64,000 nucleotides of DNA. Origin: Negadavirga shengliensis (GTDB lineage: Bacteria > Bacteroidota > Bacteroidia > Cytophagales > Cyclobacteriaceae). Position 1 is the first letter of the stretch. Each line of letters starts with the position of its first letter. Below, piece after piece: positions 16,479-25,559 of the stretch. The DNA is taken from NCBI RefSeq assembly GCF_042652345.1, contig NZ_JBHSJJ010000003.1, forward strand, positions 248,001 through 312,000. Reading direction: 5' to 3'. Made by a program: the position numbers and the translations under genes. The notes beneath the pieces were generated by a model, which was not told where the DNA came from, did not search any database, and was given only the letters and a program-made list of their open reading frames with translations.

Positions 16479-19400
16479 ATGGCGTTCAGAAAAAATAAAA
16501 AACTAAACAACGACTTTTCCAGAGTCACCATTAGTTTGGCCTCACCGGAATCCATATTGGATAGTTCGCACGGTGAAGTTACACAGCCGGAAACCATAAA
16601 CTACAGGACTTACAAGCCGGAAATGGGAGGTTTGTTCTGCGAGAGGATCTTCGGCCCTGTGAAAGACTGGGAATGTCATTGTGGTAAGTATAAGCGCATT
16701 AGATATAAAGGAATTATCTGTGACAGATGCGGTGTGGAGGTAACCGAGAAAAAAGTGCGTCGGGAAAGAATGGGCCACATAGAATTGGTGGTTCCTGTAG
16801 CGCACATCTGGTACTTCAAATCGCTTCCCAATAAAATCGGTTACTTGCTGGGCTTGCCCACCAAGAAGCTGGATCAGATAGTGTATTACGAAAGATATGT
16901 AGTCATCCAGTCCGGAATCAAAGCCGATGATGGTTTGCAGTACCTGGATTTTCTCACGGAAGATGAGTATTTGGACATTATGGACAAACTTCCCAAGGAA
17001 AACCAAATGCTGGATGATGATGATCCCAATAAATTCATCGCAAAAATGGGTGCTGAGGCACTGGAAATGTTGTTGGCCAGACTGGATCTTGATGACCTGT
17101 CCTACAGTTTAAGACACCAGGCCGCTACTGACACGTCCCAACAGCGGAAGGCGGAAGCGTTGAAACGGCTCAAAGTCGTGGAAGCTTTCAGGGATGCCAG
17201 AACCCGGATAGAGAATCGTCCCGAGTGGATGATTGTGAGAATGGTACCTGTTATTCCGCCCGAACTTCGCCCTTTGGTGCCATTGGATGGGGGCAGATTT
17301 GCTACTTCTGACCTGAATGACCTTTATAGAAGGGTGATCATCAGAAACAACCGTCTGAAAAGACTGATTGATATCAAGGCGCCTGAAGTAATTCTTCGGA
17401 ATGAGAAAAGGATGCTTCAGGAGGCTGTGGATTCTCTGTTCGACAACTCCAGGAAAGTCAATGCTGTCCGTTCCGATGGCAACAGAGCCCTTAAATCCCT
17501 TTCTGACATGCTTAAAGGGAAGCAAGGTAGGTTCAGACAAAACCTTCTTGGAAAAAGGGTGGATTATTCCGGCAGGTCTGTGATCGTGGTGGGCCCCGAA
17601 CTTAAACTCCATGAGTGTGGATTGCCTAAAAACATGGCTGCGGAACTTTTCAAGCCTTTTATCATCAGAAAACTGATAGAAAGAGGCATTGTCAAAACCG
17701 TAAAATCAGCCAAAAAGATTGTGGACAGGAAGGATCCTGTGGTTTGGGACATTTTGGAAAACGTCCTTAAAGGGCACCCTGTCCTTTTGAACAGGGCTCC
17801 AACATTGCACAGACTGGGGATTCAGGCGTTTCAACCCAAGTTGATAGAAGGAAAAGCCATCCAGCTGCATCCACTGGTATGTACCGCCTTCAACGCGGAC
17901 TTTGACGGTGACCAGATGGCCGTACACGTTCCATTGGGACACGAGGCTATTTTGGAAGCTTCCACGTTGATGCTCTCTTCGCACAATATCCTCAATCCGG
18001 CCAATGGCGCTCCTATTACGGTGCCTTCTCAGGACATGGTTTTGGGATTGTATTATGTGACGAAAGGGATGAAATCATCCGAAACCCATAAAGTGCTGGG
18101 TGAAGGCATGACTTTTTATGGGGAGGAAGAGGTTTTGATCGCCTTAAATGAAGGGACCATTTCAAAACATGCCCATATTAAATGTAAAGTAACCATCAGA
18201 GACGAGAATGGTGAACTGGTCGAACAGGTAGTGGACACAGTGGCTGGGAGATTGATATTTAACCAGTATGTTCCTGAAGAGGTAGGTTACGTCAACGAAC
18301 TGCTTACCAAGAAGAAGCTTCAGCAAATCATTGCGGAAGTCGTGAAAATCTGTGGGATTGCCAGATCAGCACATTTCCTGGATGATATCAAGGAACTGGG
18401 CTTCCAGATGGCCTATCAAGGAGGTCTTTCCATGGGATTGGATGACGTGATTATTCCTGAGGAAAAAGAGTCACTCATTGACAAGGCAAAGACTGAGGTG
18501 GACCAGGTGTGGAATAACTACCTTATGGGTCTGATCACAGACAATGAGAGGTATAACCAGGTAATTGATATCTGGACGAGGACCAATTCTAACCTGACAA
18601 ACATACTGATGCGTCAGATGGAAGAGGACAACCAGGGATTCAATGCCATATATATGATGATGCACTCCGGTGCCAGGGGGTCAAGAGAACAAATTCGCCA
18701 GTTGGGCGGAATGAGGGGGCTTATGGCCAAGCCTCAGAAAAACCTTCAGGGATCAGTTGGTGAAATCATTGAAAACCCCATCCTTTCTAACTTTAAAGAG
18801 GGATTGGATGTATTGGAATACTTTATTTCCACCCACGGAGCCAGAAAAGGTCTTGCCGATACCGCATTGAAAACAGCTGATGCGGGGTATTTGACCAGAA
18901 GACTGGTGGATGTGGCTCAGGACATGATCGTTTCCGAGGAGGATTGTGGCACTCTGAGAGGATTGGTGGTCCAGGCGCTTAAAGACAATGATGAAATAGT
19001 AGAACCTTTGTCAGAGCGGATTCTTGGCCGTATCGCGGTGCATGATGTGATTGACCCCATATCGGATGAAGTACTGGTCGAATCCGGCGAGGAGATCACC
19101 GATGTGCTTGCCAAAAGGATCGATGAATCTGCTGTGGAAGAAGTAGAGATCAGATCTGTTCTGACCTGTGAGACCCGAAGAGGTGTTTGTTCCAAATGTT
19201 ATGGACGTAACCTTGCCACGGGCAAGTTGGTGCAGGTCGGTGAATCGGTAGGTGTCATTGCAGCACAGTCTATCGGTGAACCCGGTACGCAACTTACCCT
19301 AAGGACATTCCACGTTGGCGGAACAGCTTCCAACATTTCCGTGGAAGCGAGCATCAATTCCAAGTTCGAGGGTATTGTTGAATTTGATGAAGAACTTCGA

Positions 19401-20789
19401 TGGATCAAAACCACCAATAAGGATGGGGAGGAAGTGTCCATCGTAATGGGGCGTTCCGGCGAGATCAAAATCAATGATGTCAAATCAGGCAAGACGCTGG
19501 TTTCCAACCACGTGCCTTACGGAGCTGTGCTGAATGTAACCGATGGACAGAAAATCGCCAAAGGAGAATCGCTATGTACTTGGGACCCTTATAATGCAGT
19601 TATCCTTTCGGAATTTGACGGAACCGTCGATTTTGAATCGATCATTGAAGGAGTTACCTACAAGGAAGTGGCTGACGACCAGACCGGCTACAGGGAGAAG
19701 GTAATTATCGATACCAAAGACAAAACCAAAAACCCCGCTGTAGTTGTCAAACATGGGGATGAGTCAAAAGCCTATAATATTCCTGTAGGAGCCCACTTGT
19801 CCGTAGAAAAAGGGGATAAAGTGAAGGCGGGCCAGATTTTGGTCAAAATCCCACGTTCCGTAGGTAAGACAAGAGACATTACCGGTGGTCTGCCACGGGT
19901 TACAGAGCTATTTGAGGCCCGTAATCCTTCCAATCCGGCGGTGGTTTCGGAGATTGATGGGGTAGTGATTTACGGAGGCATAAAAAGAGGCAACCGTGAA
20001 ATCTTCATTGAATCAAAAGACGGCGTGAAGAAGAGGTACATGGTATCCTTGTCCAAGCATATTTTGGTTCAGGAAAATGACTTCATCAGGGCTGGCGAAC
20101 CCTTATCAGACGGGGCAATCACTCCAAATGATATCCTTTCCATCAAGGGACCGACCGCGGTACAGGAGTACCTGGTAAATGAGATACAAGAGGTTTACCG
20201 CCTCCAAGGTGTGAAGATCAATGATAAGCACATCGAGGTAATTGTCAGCCAGATGATGCAGAAAGTGGAGATACTTGATGCGGGTGACACCGGTTTCCTC
20301 CAAAATCAAATCGTAGACAAATGGGCTTTCAGGGAAGAGAACGATATGATCCTTGACAAGAAAGTAGTGATGGACGCGGGGGATTCAGCTACTTTGAAAC
20401 CTGGAATGATCATTACTGCAAGAAGACTCAGGGATGAAAACTCCAGCCTGAAGCGTAGAGATCTCAAGGTAGTTCAGGTTAGGGATGCCCAGCCGGCTGT
20501 CTCCCAACCCACGCTACAGGGGATCACAGCATCTTCTTTGGGTACAGAAAGCTTTATTTCGGCGGCATCGTTCCAGGAAACCACTAAGGTTTTGAGTGAA
20601 GCGGCTATCAGAGGTAAGCGTGATGAGTTGTTGGGGTTGAAGGAAAATGTGATTGTGGGGCATCTTATCCCCGCAGGTACTGGCCAGAGACACTTCAATA
20701 AACTTATCATAGGCTCTAAGGAAGAATATGAAAGGCTGACCGCTGAAAGAGAAGGAAGCGTTAAAAAAGTACGTGAAGCCATCAAATAA
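16479..20789 (+). CDS. rpoC: DNA-directed RNA polymerase subunit beta'
   Basis: A 1436-residue catalytic subunit. The N-terminal zinc site CHCGKYKRIR...ICDRCG is present, the Mg-chelating NADFDGD is at residues 472-478, and the second zinc site CETRRGVCSKCYGRN is present near 895. The trigger-loop region GEPGTQLTLRTFHVGGTA follows. Length fits Bacteroidota RpoC. It ends the rpl-rpo unit and is followed 21 bp later by a strong terminator. Confidence 0.98.
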   Translation: MAFRKNKKLNNDFSRVTISLASPESILDSSHGEVTQPETINYRTYKPEMGGLFCERIFGPVKDWECHCGKYKRIRYKGIICDRCGVEVTEKKVRRERMGHIELVVPVAHIWYFKSLPNKIGYLLGLPTKKLDQIVYYERYVVIQSGIKADDGLQYLDFLTEDEYLDIMDKLPKENQMLDDDDPNKFIAKMGAEALEMLLARLDLDDLSYSLRHQAATDTSQQRKAEALKRLKVVEAFRDARTRIENRPEWMIVRMVPVIPPELRPLVPLDGGRFATSDLNDLYRRVIIRNNRLKRLIDIKAPEVILRNEKRMLQEAVDSLFDNSRKVNAVRSDGNRALKSLSDMLKGKQGRFRQNLLGKRVDYSGRSVIVVGPELKLHECGLPKNMAAELFKPFIIRKLIERGIVKTVKSAKKIVDRKDPVVWDILENVLKGHPVLLNRAPTLHRLGIQAFQPKLIEGKAIQLHPLVCTAFNADFDGDQMAVHVPLGHEAILEASTLMLSSHNILNPANGAPITVPSQDMVLGLYYVTKGMKSSETHKVLGEGMTFYGEEEVLIALNEGTISKHAHIKCKVTIRDENGELVEQVVDTVAGRLIFNQYVPEEVGYVNELLTKKKLQQIIAEVVKICGIARSAHFLDDIKELGFQMAYQGGLSMGLDDVIIPEEKESLIDKAKTEVDQVWNNYLMGLITDNERYNQVIDIWTRTNSNLTNILMRQMEEDNQGFNAIYMMMHSGARGSREQIRQLGGMRGLMAKPQKNLQGSVGEIIENPILSNFKEGLDVLEYFISTHGARKGLADTALKTADAGYLTRRLVDVAQDMIVSEEDCGTLRGLVVQALKDNDEIVEPLSERILGRIAVHDVIDPISDEVLVESGEEITDVLAKRIDESAVEEVEIRSVLTCETRRGVCSKCYGRNLATGKLVQVGESVGVIAAQSIGEPGTQLTLRTFHVGGTASNISVEASINSKFEGIVEFDEELRWIKTTNKDGEEVSIVMGRSGEIKINDVKSGKTLVSNHVPYGAVLNVTDGQKIAKGESLCTWDPYNAVILSEFDGTVDFESIIEGVTYKEVADDQTGYREKVIIDTKDKTKNPAVVVKHGDESKAYNIPVGAHLSVEKGDKVKAGQILVKIPRSVGKTRDITGGLPRVTELFEARNPSNPAVVSEIDGVVIYGGIKRGNREIFIESKDGVKKRYMVSLSKHILVQENDFIRAGEPLSDGAITPNDILSIKGPTAVQEYLVNEIQEVYRLQGVKINDKHIEVIVSQMMQKVEILDAGDTGFLQNQIVDKWAFREENDMILDKKVVMDAGDSATLKPGMIITARRLRDENSSLKRRDLKVVQVRDAQPAVSQPTLQGITASSLGTESFISAASFQETTKVLSEAAIRGKRDELLGLKENVIVGHLIPAGTGQRHFNKLIIGSKEEYERLTAEREGSVKKVREAIK

Positions 20790-20810
20790 TATTTGAACCG
20801 TATGATCAAA

Positions 20811-20839
20811 AAGGTCTGTTGAAAAACAGACCTTTTTTT
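20811..20839 (+). terminator. rho-independent terminator after rpoC
   Basis: AAGGTCTGTT-GAAA-AACAGACCTT is a perfect 10-bp stem with a GAAA loop followed by five Ts. It lies 20 bp before the DUF3467 start, so that gene needs read-through or its own promoter. Confidence 0.9.
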
Positions 20840-20858
20840 ATCAAAAAAAACCGAGCTT

Positions 20859-21185
20859 ATGGAAGACGACAAAAAAAATGAAAACCCGAAACAGCAGATA
20901 AATGTCGAATTGACCGATGAGATTGCGGAAGGCATCTATTCCAACCTGGCTATGATAGCCCATTCCCATTCGGAATTTGTGGTGGATTTTATAAGGTTGA
21001 TGCCCGGCATCCCCAAAGCAAAAGTCAAAGCCAGGATTATCATGACACCCGATCATGCAAAACGGTTATTGGGGGCGTTGAAGGATAATATTGAAAAGTA
21101 CGAACAGGCTTTTGGTAAAATTGAGAGCGGGCATGAGCCACCGCAGTTTCCGGTGAATTTCGGGGGGACTTTGGGAGAAGCCTGA
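20859..21185 (+). CDS. DUF3467 domain-containing protein
   Basis: A 108-residue soluble protein of unknown function. Recognisable DUF3467 features are INVELTDEIAEGIYSNLAMIAHSHSEFVVDFIRLMPG at 14-48 (read here only in overlapping parts: YSNLAMIAHSHSEFVVDF) and KARIIMTPDHAKRLLGAL. The C-terminus is Gly/Pro-rich. No signal peptide or membrane span is seen. It sits between the rpoC terminator and the rpsL promoter. From memory this family is common in Bacteroidota, and the neighbourhood suggests a housekeeping role, but no biochemical function can be assigned. Confidence 0.85.
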   Translation: MEDDKKNENPKQQINVELTDEIAEGIYSNLAMIAHSHSEFVVDFIRLMPGIPKAKVKARIIMTPDHAKRLLGALKDNIEKYEQAFGKIESGHEPPQFPVNFGGTLGEA

Positions 21186-21280
21186 TGCTTTGCAAGACAA
21201 GGGACTGAAAAGAAAAAAGCAGTTAGTGCTGTTGTAAGGAAACAGACGGTTCTACGGTATGAAAATATAACCCCTTAATT

Positions 21281-21310
21281 TTGTTTGTTTTATTGATTTG
21301 TTTACCTTTG
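21281..21310 (+). promoter_or_regulatory. promoter of rpsL-rpsG-fusA-rpsJ
   Basis: TTG at 21281-21283, 19 bases, then TACCTTTG at 21303-21310, followed by CAGTCC. It lies 50 bases before rpsL. The same TTTGCAGTCC string follows the rplC promoter. Confidence 0.85.
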
Positions 21311-21360
21311 CAGTCCAAAAATTATAAGTTTTAAGGGAGAATAATAAATTTATCTAATTA

Positions 21361-21744
21361 ATGCCTACTATACAACAGCTAGTAAGAAAAGGTAGAACCA
21401 CCCTTGAGACCAAGTCGAAATCCAGAGCGCTGGATGCTTGTCCTCAGAGAAGGGGTGTGTGCACCAGGGTGTACACGACTACACCTAAGAAGCCTAATTC
21501 CGCGATGCGGAAGGTGGCCAGGGTCAGATTGACCAATGGAAAAGAGGTGAATGCATATATTCCGGGGGAAGGCCACAATCTTCAGGAGCACTCCATCGTC
21601 CTTATCAGAGGCGGTAGGGTGAAGGATCTTCCCGGTGTAAGGTACCACATCATCAGAGGTGCATTGGATACCGCCGGTGTGAAAGACCGTAAGCAGGGCC
21701 GTTCCAAGTATGGGGCAAAGCGTCCAAAAGCGGCTAAAAAATAA
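21361..21744 (+). CDS. rpsL: 30S ribosomal protein S12
   Basis: 127 residues. It lies at the decoding centre and affects accuracy. TTTPKKPNSAMRKVARVRLT and GGRVKDLPGVRYH are conserved. The lysines at the positions linked to streptomycin resistance (PKKPNS and GRVKDLPG) are both Lys, the sensitive state. It starts the str unit with its own promoter. Confidence 0.98.
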   Translation: MPTIQQLVRKGRTTLETKSKSRALDACPQRRGVCTRVYTTTPKKPNSAMRKVARVRLTNGKEVNAYIPGEGHNLQEHSIVLIRGGRVKDLPGVRYHIIRGALDTAGVKDRKQGRSKYGAKRPKAAKK

Positions 21745-21767
21745 TCCGATTTAATTTATAAAATACA

Positions 21768-22235
21768 ATGAGAAAAGCGAAACCAAAAAAGAGGTATATT
21801 CTACCTGACCCCAAATTCAATGACACGTTGGTAACCAGATTTGTCAATTGTCTGATGGTGGATGGTAAGAAAAGTATTGCTTACCGGATTTTCTACGATG
21901 CAGTCGAAAAAGTAGAAGAAAAGGTAGGTGAGAATGGTCTTGAGGTTTGGAAAAAAGCGCTTAACAATATAACTCCAGCTGTAGAGGTGAAGAGTCGTAG
22001 AGTTGGGGGAGCTACATTCCAGGTACCTATGGAAGTCAGGCCAGAAAGAAAAATTTCCCTCGGTATCAAATGGATGATCACGTATGCCAGAAAAAGAGGG
22101 GAAAAAACCATGATGGACAGGCTGGCAGGTGAAATCATCTCCGCATCCAAAGGAGAAGGTGCGGCAGTTAAGAAAAAAGATGATACACACCGAATGGCAG
22201 AAGCCAATAAAGCATTCTCGCATTTTAGATTTTAA
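21768..22235 (+). CDS. rpsG: 30S ribosomal protein S7
   Basis: 155 residues. It nucleates the 30S head and lines the E site. It begins MRKAKPKKRYILPDPKFND and has the conserved GGATFQVPMEVRPERK and the C-terminal MAEANKAFSHFRF. It is 23 bp from rpsL and 6 bp from fusA. Confidence 0.98.
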   Translation: MRKAKPKKRYILPDPKFNDTLVTRFVNCLMVDGKKSIAYRIFYDAVEKVEEKVGENGLEVWKKALNNITPAVEVKSRRVGGATFQVPMEVRPERKISLGIKWMITYARKRGEKTMMDRLAGEIISASKGEGAAVKKKDDTHRMAEANKAFSHFRF

Positions 22236-22241
22236 TATATA

Positions 22242-24359
22242 ATGGCTAGAGATTTAAGATTCACAAGGAACATAGGTATAGCAGCTCACATCGATGCTGG
22301 AAAAACAACGACTACTGAACGTATCCTTTTTTATTCCGGTGTAAGCCACAAAATCGGTGAGGTACATGACGGTGCTGCCACGATGGATTGGATGGAGCAG
22401 GAACAGGAGAGGGGTATTACCATTACTTCAGCCGCAACTACCGTTTTTTGGAATTACAGAGACAATAAGTACCAAATCAACATCATTGATACCCCGGGAC
22501 ACGTGGATTTTACTGTGGAAGTAAACCGTTCGTTGAGGGTATTGGATGGTTTGGTTTTTCTTTTCAGTGCCGTGGACGGCGTGGAGCCACAATCCGAAAC
22601 CAACTGGAGACTGGCCGACAATTATAAAGTGGCCCGGATCGGATTCGTGAACAAAATGGACCGTGCAGGTGCCAACTTCCTTGAAGTTTGTAAGCAGGTA
22701 AAAGAAATGCTGGGAAGCCGTGCAGTTCCGTTACAGCTTCCAATAGGGGCAGAAGACAAGTTCAGAGGGGTTGTTGATCTTATCAACAACCGGGGCATCA
22801 TCTGGAACGAAGAAGATATGGGGATGACTTTCGAAGTTGTTCCTATTCCGGAGGATATGGTAGAAGAAGCAGCTCAGTATAGAGAAAATCTGCTCGAAGC
22901 CGTGGCCGAGTATGATGAGTCCCTGATGGAGAAATTTTTCGATGATCCCGACTCCATCACAGAAGAGGAGATCCTTTCTGCTTTGAGGCAAGCCACAATA
23001 GACTTGAAAATTGTCCCAATGGTCTGCGGATCTTCATTCAAAAACAAAGGGGTTCAGACGATGCTTGACCTGGTGATGGAGCTGTTGCCGTCACCTTTGG
23101 ACAAGGACGATATTATAGGCCATGCTTTGGATTCAGAGGAAGAAGTAGCGGTTTCGCCCAGTGAGGATGAGCCTTTCACCGGTTTGGCCTTCAAGATTGC
23201 TACTGACCCATTTGTGGGAAGACTTTGTTTTGTAAGGGCATATTCCGGCATATTGGATTCAGGTTCTTATGTATTTAACAGCCGTTCTGGAAATAAAGAG
23301 CGTATTTCCAGGGTGTTCCAGATGCATGCTAACAAACAGAACCAAATCCCAAGGTTGGTTGCCGGGGATATCGGTGCTGTAGTTGGTTTTAAAGACATTA
23401 AAACCGGGGACACACTATGTGATGAAAAGCGTAAAGTTGTCCTTGAGTCCATGATATTCCCTGAGCCGGTTATCGGTTATGCCATTGAACCCAAAAAGCA
23501 GGCTGATGTGGATAAGCTGGGAATGGCCATCTCCAAACTTGTAGAGGAAGATCCCACGCTTCAGGTGAATACGGACCATGAAACGGGACAGACCATCCTT
23601 AGAGGTATGGGTGAACTTCACCTGGACATCATAATAGACCGTCTTAAGAGGGAATTCAAGGTTGAAATCAACCAGGGAGCGCCACAGGTGGCTTACAAAG
23701 AGGCCTTGTTTGGTTCAGTAGAACACAAAGAGGTTTACAAGAAGCAAACAGGTGGTAAAGGTAAGTTTGCCGATATCGTTTTTGAGCTTGGTCCGAGAGA
23801 TCCGGATCCTGAAACCGGTGAGGTCAAAGGAGGGCTGGAATTTGTAAACGGCATTGTGGGAGGCGTTATTCCCAAAGAGTTTATCCCGGCGATTCAAAAA
23901 GGCTTTGCCGAATCCATGAAAAACGGGCCGCTCGCCGGCTATCCGATCGAGTCAATGAAGGTAAGACTTTTCCATGGATCATTTCACGACGTCGACTCCG
24001 ACTCACTTTCGTTCGAGATGGCGGCCAGATTAGGTTTTAAGGAAGCTGCCAAAAAATGTAAGCCGCAGTTGCTTGAGCCTATTATGTCAGTGGAAGTAGT
24101 TAGTCCGGATGAGTATACCGGTCCCATCACCGGAGATCTCAACAGAAGGAGAGGATTGATGAAGGGGATGGATACCAAAGGAACCTCTGCCGTGATCAAG
24201 GCTGCAGTTCCGTTGTCCGAATTGTTCGGTTATGTCACTGACTTGAGGACAATTTCTTCAGGCAGGGCGACCGCTTCCTTGACGTTCTCGCATTATGAAC
24301 CGGTTCCTTCCAATATTGCTGAAGGGATCATTGTCCAAGTAAAAGGAGAGAAGGCTTAA
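22242..24359 (+). CDS. fusA: elongation factor G
   Basis: A 705-residue translocase GTPase. The P-loop AHIDAGKT is at residues 15-22. DTPGHVDF and NKMDRAGA follow, and domain IV has the GGVIPKEFIPAIQKG segment. It sits in the canonical rpsL-rpsG-fusA order but without tuf, which lies at the start of the cluster. Domain composition is complete. Confidence 0.98.
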   Translation: MARDLRFTRNIGIAAHIDAGKTTTTERILFYSGVSHKIGEVHDGAATMDWMEQEQERGITITSAATTVFWNYRDNKYQINIIDTPGHVDFTVEVNRSLRVLDGLVFLFSAVDGVEPQSETNWRLADNYKVARIGFVNKMDRAGANFLEVCKQVKEMLGSRAVPLQLPIGAEDKFRGVVDLINNRGIIWNEEDMGMTFEVVPIPEDMVEEAAQYRENLLEAVAEYDESLMEKFFDDPDSITEEEILSALRQATIDLKIVPMVCGSSFKNKGVQTMLDLVMELLPSPLDKDDIIGHALDSEEEVAVSPSEDEPFTGLAFKIATDPFVGRLCFVRAYSGILDSGSYVFNSRSGNKERISRVFQMHANKQNQIPRLVAGDIGAVVGFKDIKTGDTLCDEKRKVVLESMIFPEPVIGYAIEPKKQADVDKLGMAISKLVEEDPTLQVNTDHETGQTILRGMGELHLDIIIDRLKREFKVEINQGAPQVAYKEALFGSVEHKEVYKKQTGGKGKFADIVFELGPRDPDPETGEVKGGLEFVNGIVGGVIPKEFIPAIQKGFAESMKNGPLAGYPIESMKVRLFHGSFHDVDSDSLSFEMAARLGFKEAAKKCKPQLLEPIMSVEVVSPDEYTGPITGDLNRRRGLMKGMDTKGTSAVIKAAVPLSELFGYVTDLRTISSGRATASLTFSHYEPVPSNIAEGIIVQVKGEKA

Positions 24360-24370
24360 ATCAATCGAAA

Positions 24371-24676
24371 ATGAATCAGAAAATAAGAATAAAACTTAAG
24401 TCGTATGATCACAGCCTGGTGGATAAGTCATCAGAGAAGATCGTAAAAGCTGTAAAATCCACCGGAGCGGTGGTAGTTGGGCCCATCCCTCTTCCTACCA
24501 AAAAGGAGAAATTCACGGTTCTGAGGTCTCCCCATGTCAACAAAAAATCCAGGGAGCAATTTCAGCTTTGTACTTACAAAAGATTGGTGGACATATATTC
24601 CAACAGTTCTAAAACAGTAGATGCATTGATGAAGATCGAACTTCCAAGTGGGGTTGATGTAGAGATCAAGGTTTGA
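24371..24676 (+). CDS. rpsJ: 30S ribosomal protein S10
   Basis: 101 residues. It is a 30S head protein and also the NusE antitermination subunit. It begins MNQKIRIKLKSYDHSLVD and has GPIPLPTKKEKFTVLRSPHVNKKSREQF-type conserved parts (PLPTKKEKFTVLRSPHV). It is 11 bp after fusA, so it is expressed with the str genes. A terminator and a new promoter separate it from rplC. Confidence 0.98.
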   Translation: MNQKIRIKLKSYDHSLVDKSSEKIVKAVKSTGAVVVGPIPLPTKKEKFTVLRSPHVNKKSREQFQLCTYKRLVDIYSNSSKTVDALMKIELPSGVDVEIKV

Positions 24677-24701
24677 CAGGAACTGTTTTATACCAATAGA
24701 A

Positions 24702-24746
24702 AAAGACCAAAGGCCTGCACCGGAGATGGGGTGTAGGTCTTTGTTT
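24702..24746 (+). terminator. terminator after rpsJ
   Basis: CCTGCACC at 24714-24721 pairs with GGTGTAGG at 24730-24737 (one G-T). Flanking AAAGA/TCTTT extends the stem with a bulge, and a T-rich run follows. It lies about 25 bp after the rpsJ stop. Confidence 0.7.
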
Positions 24747-24828
24747 ATAAAATGATCATTTAAATAATAAGGAAGTGCGGTTGGTAGATTTGGAAATGCT
24801 AATTGTTTGAAAATATTCAGGTTGTAAT

Positions 24829-24858
24829 TTGTAAGCTGAATATAAATTACTAACTTTG
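24829..24858 (+). promoter_or_regulatory. promoter of the rplC-led S10/spc operon
   Basis: TTG at 24829-24831, 19 bases, then TAACTTTG at 24851-24858 followed by CAGTCC. It is 64 bp before rplC. Confidence 0.85.
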
Positions 24859-24874
24859 CAGTCCTTTAAAAAGG

Positions 24875-24896
24875 CACAAGTGTGTAAACGCTTGTG
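24875..24896 (+). promoter_or_regulatory. leader hairpin with GUAA loop upstream of rplC
   Basis: CACAAGTGT-GTAA-ACGCTTGTG forms a 9-bp stem (one T-G pair) closed by a GNRA tetraloop, 26 bases before the start codon. It is not followed by a T-run, so it is more likely an RNA-protein or stability element than a terminator. A role in autoregulation is inference. Confidence 0.45.
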
Positions 24897-24922
24897 TTTC
24901 ATCGTTTATTATATATCAGAAG

Positions 24923-25555
24923 ATGTCTGGAATAATAGGTAGAAAAGTAGGAATGACTAGCATTTTTAGTGCCGATGGGCGGAATGTCGCATGCACGTTA
25001 ATAGAGGCTGGTCCTTGCGTAGTGACGCAAGTAAAAAATTTAGAATCAGACGGGTACAACGCTGTTCAGTTGGCTTATGGTGAGCGTAAGGAAAAGAATA
25101 CGCCCAAACCATTGATCGGTCACTTCAAGAAGGCCGGCACAACGCCAAAACAGAAAGTTGTTGAATTCAGGGACTTTAGGGTCGAATTCGAGGGTCAGGT
25201 GGATATGGGTAAGTCCGTAAAAGCTGACGAGGTATTTGTCGAAGGTGACTTTGTAGATGCTATAGGCACTTCCAAAGGTAAAGGATTCCAAGGTGTGGTA
25301 AAAAGACATGGCTTTGGCGGTGTAGGTGGGCAGACCCACGGACAGCACAACAGGCAGCGCCACCCAGGTTCGATTGGTGCCTGTTCTTGGCCCTCAAGGG
25401 TATTTAAAGGGATGAGGATGGCCGGTAGGACCGGAGGAAACAGGGTTAAGATACTTAACCTTAAGGTACTTAAAATTTATCCTGAGAAGAATTTGCTGCT
25501 GGTCAGCGGATCTATACCTGGGGCTAAAAATTCTTTTGTGATTCTAGAGAAGTAA
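24923..25555 (+). CDS. rplC: 50S ribosomal protein L3
   Basis: 210 residues. It binds near the peptidyl transferase centre. The long internal loop GGQTHGQHNRQRHPGSIGAC is recognisable. The Gln methylated by PrmB in E. coli (GSIGQ) is Ala here (GSIGAC). It is the first gene of the transcript, 5 bp before rplD. Confidence 0.98.
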   Translation: MSGIIGRKVGMTSIFSADGRNVACTLIEAGPCVVTQVKNLESDGYNAVQLAYGERKEKNTPKPLIGHFKKAGTTPKQKVVEFRDFRVEFEGQVDMGKSVKADEVFVEGDFVDAIGTSKGKGFQGVVKRHGFGGVGGQTHGQHNRQRHPGSIGACSWPSRVFKGMRMAGRTGGNRVKILNLKVLKIYPEKNLLLVSGSIPGAKNSFVILEK

Positions 25556-25559
25556 AGAA

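Noticed and set aside
24702..24746. Riboswitch after rpsJ
   Set aside because: The structure is a simple stem with a T-run and fits a terminator; no riboswitch core was recognised.
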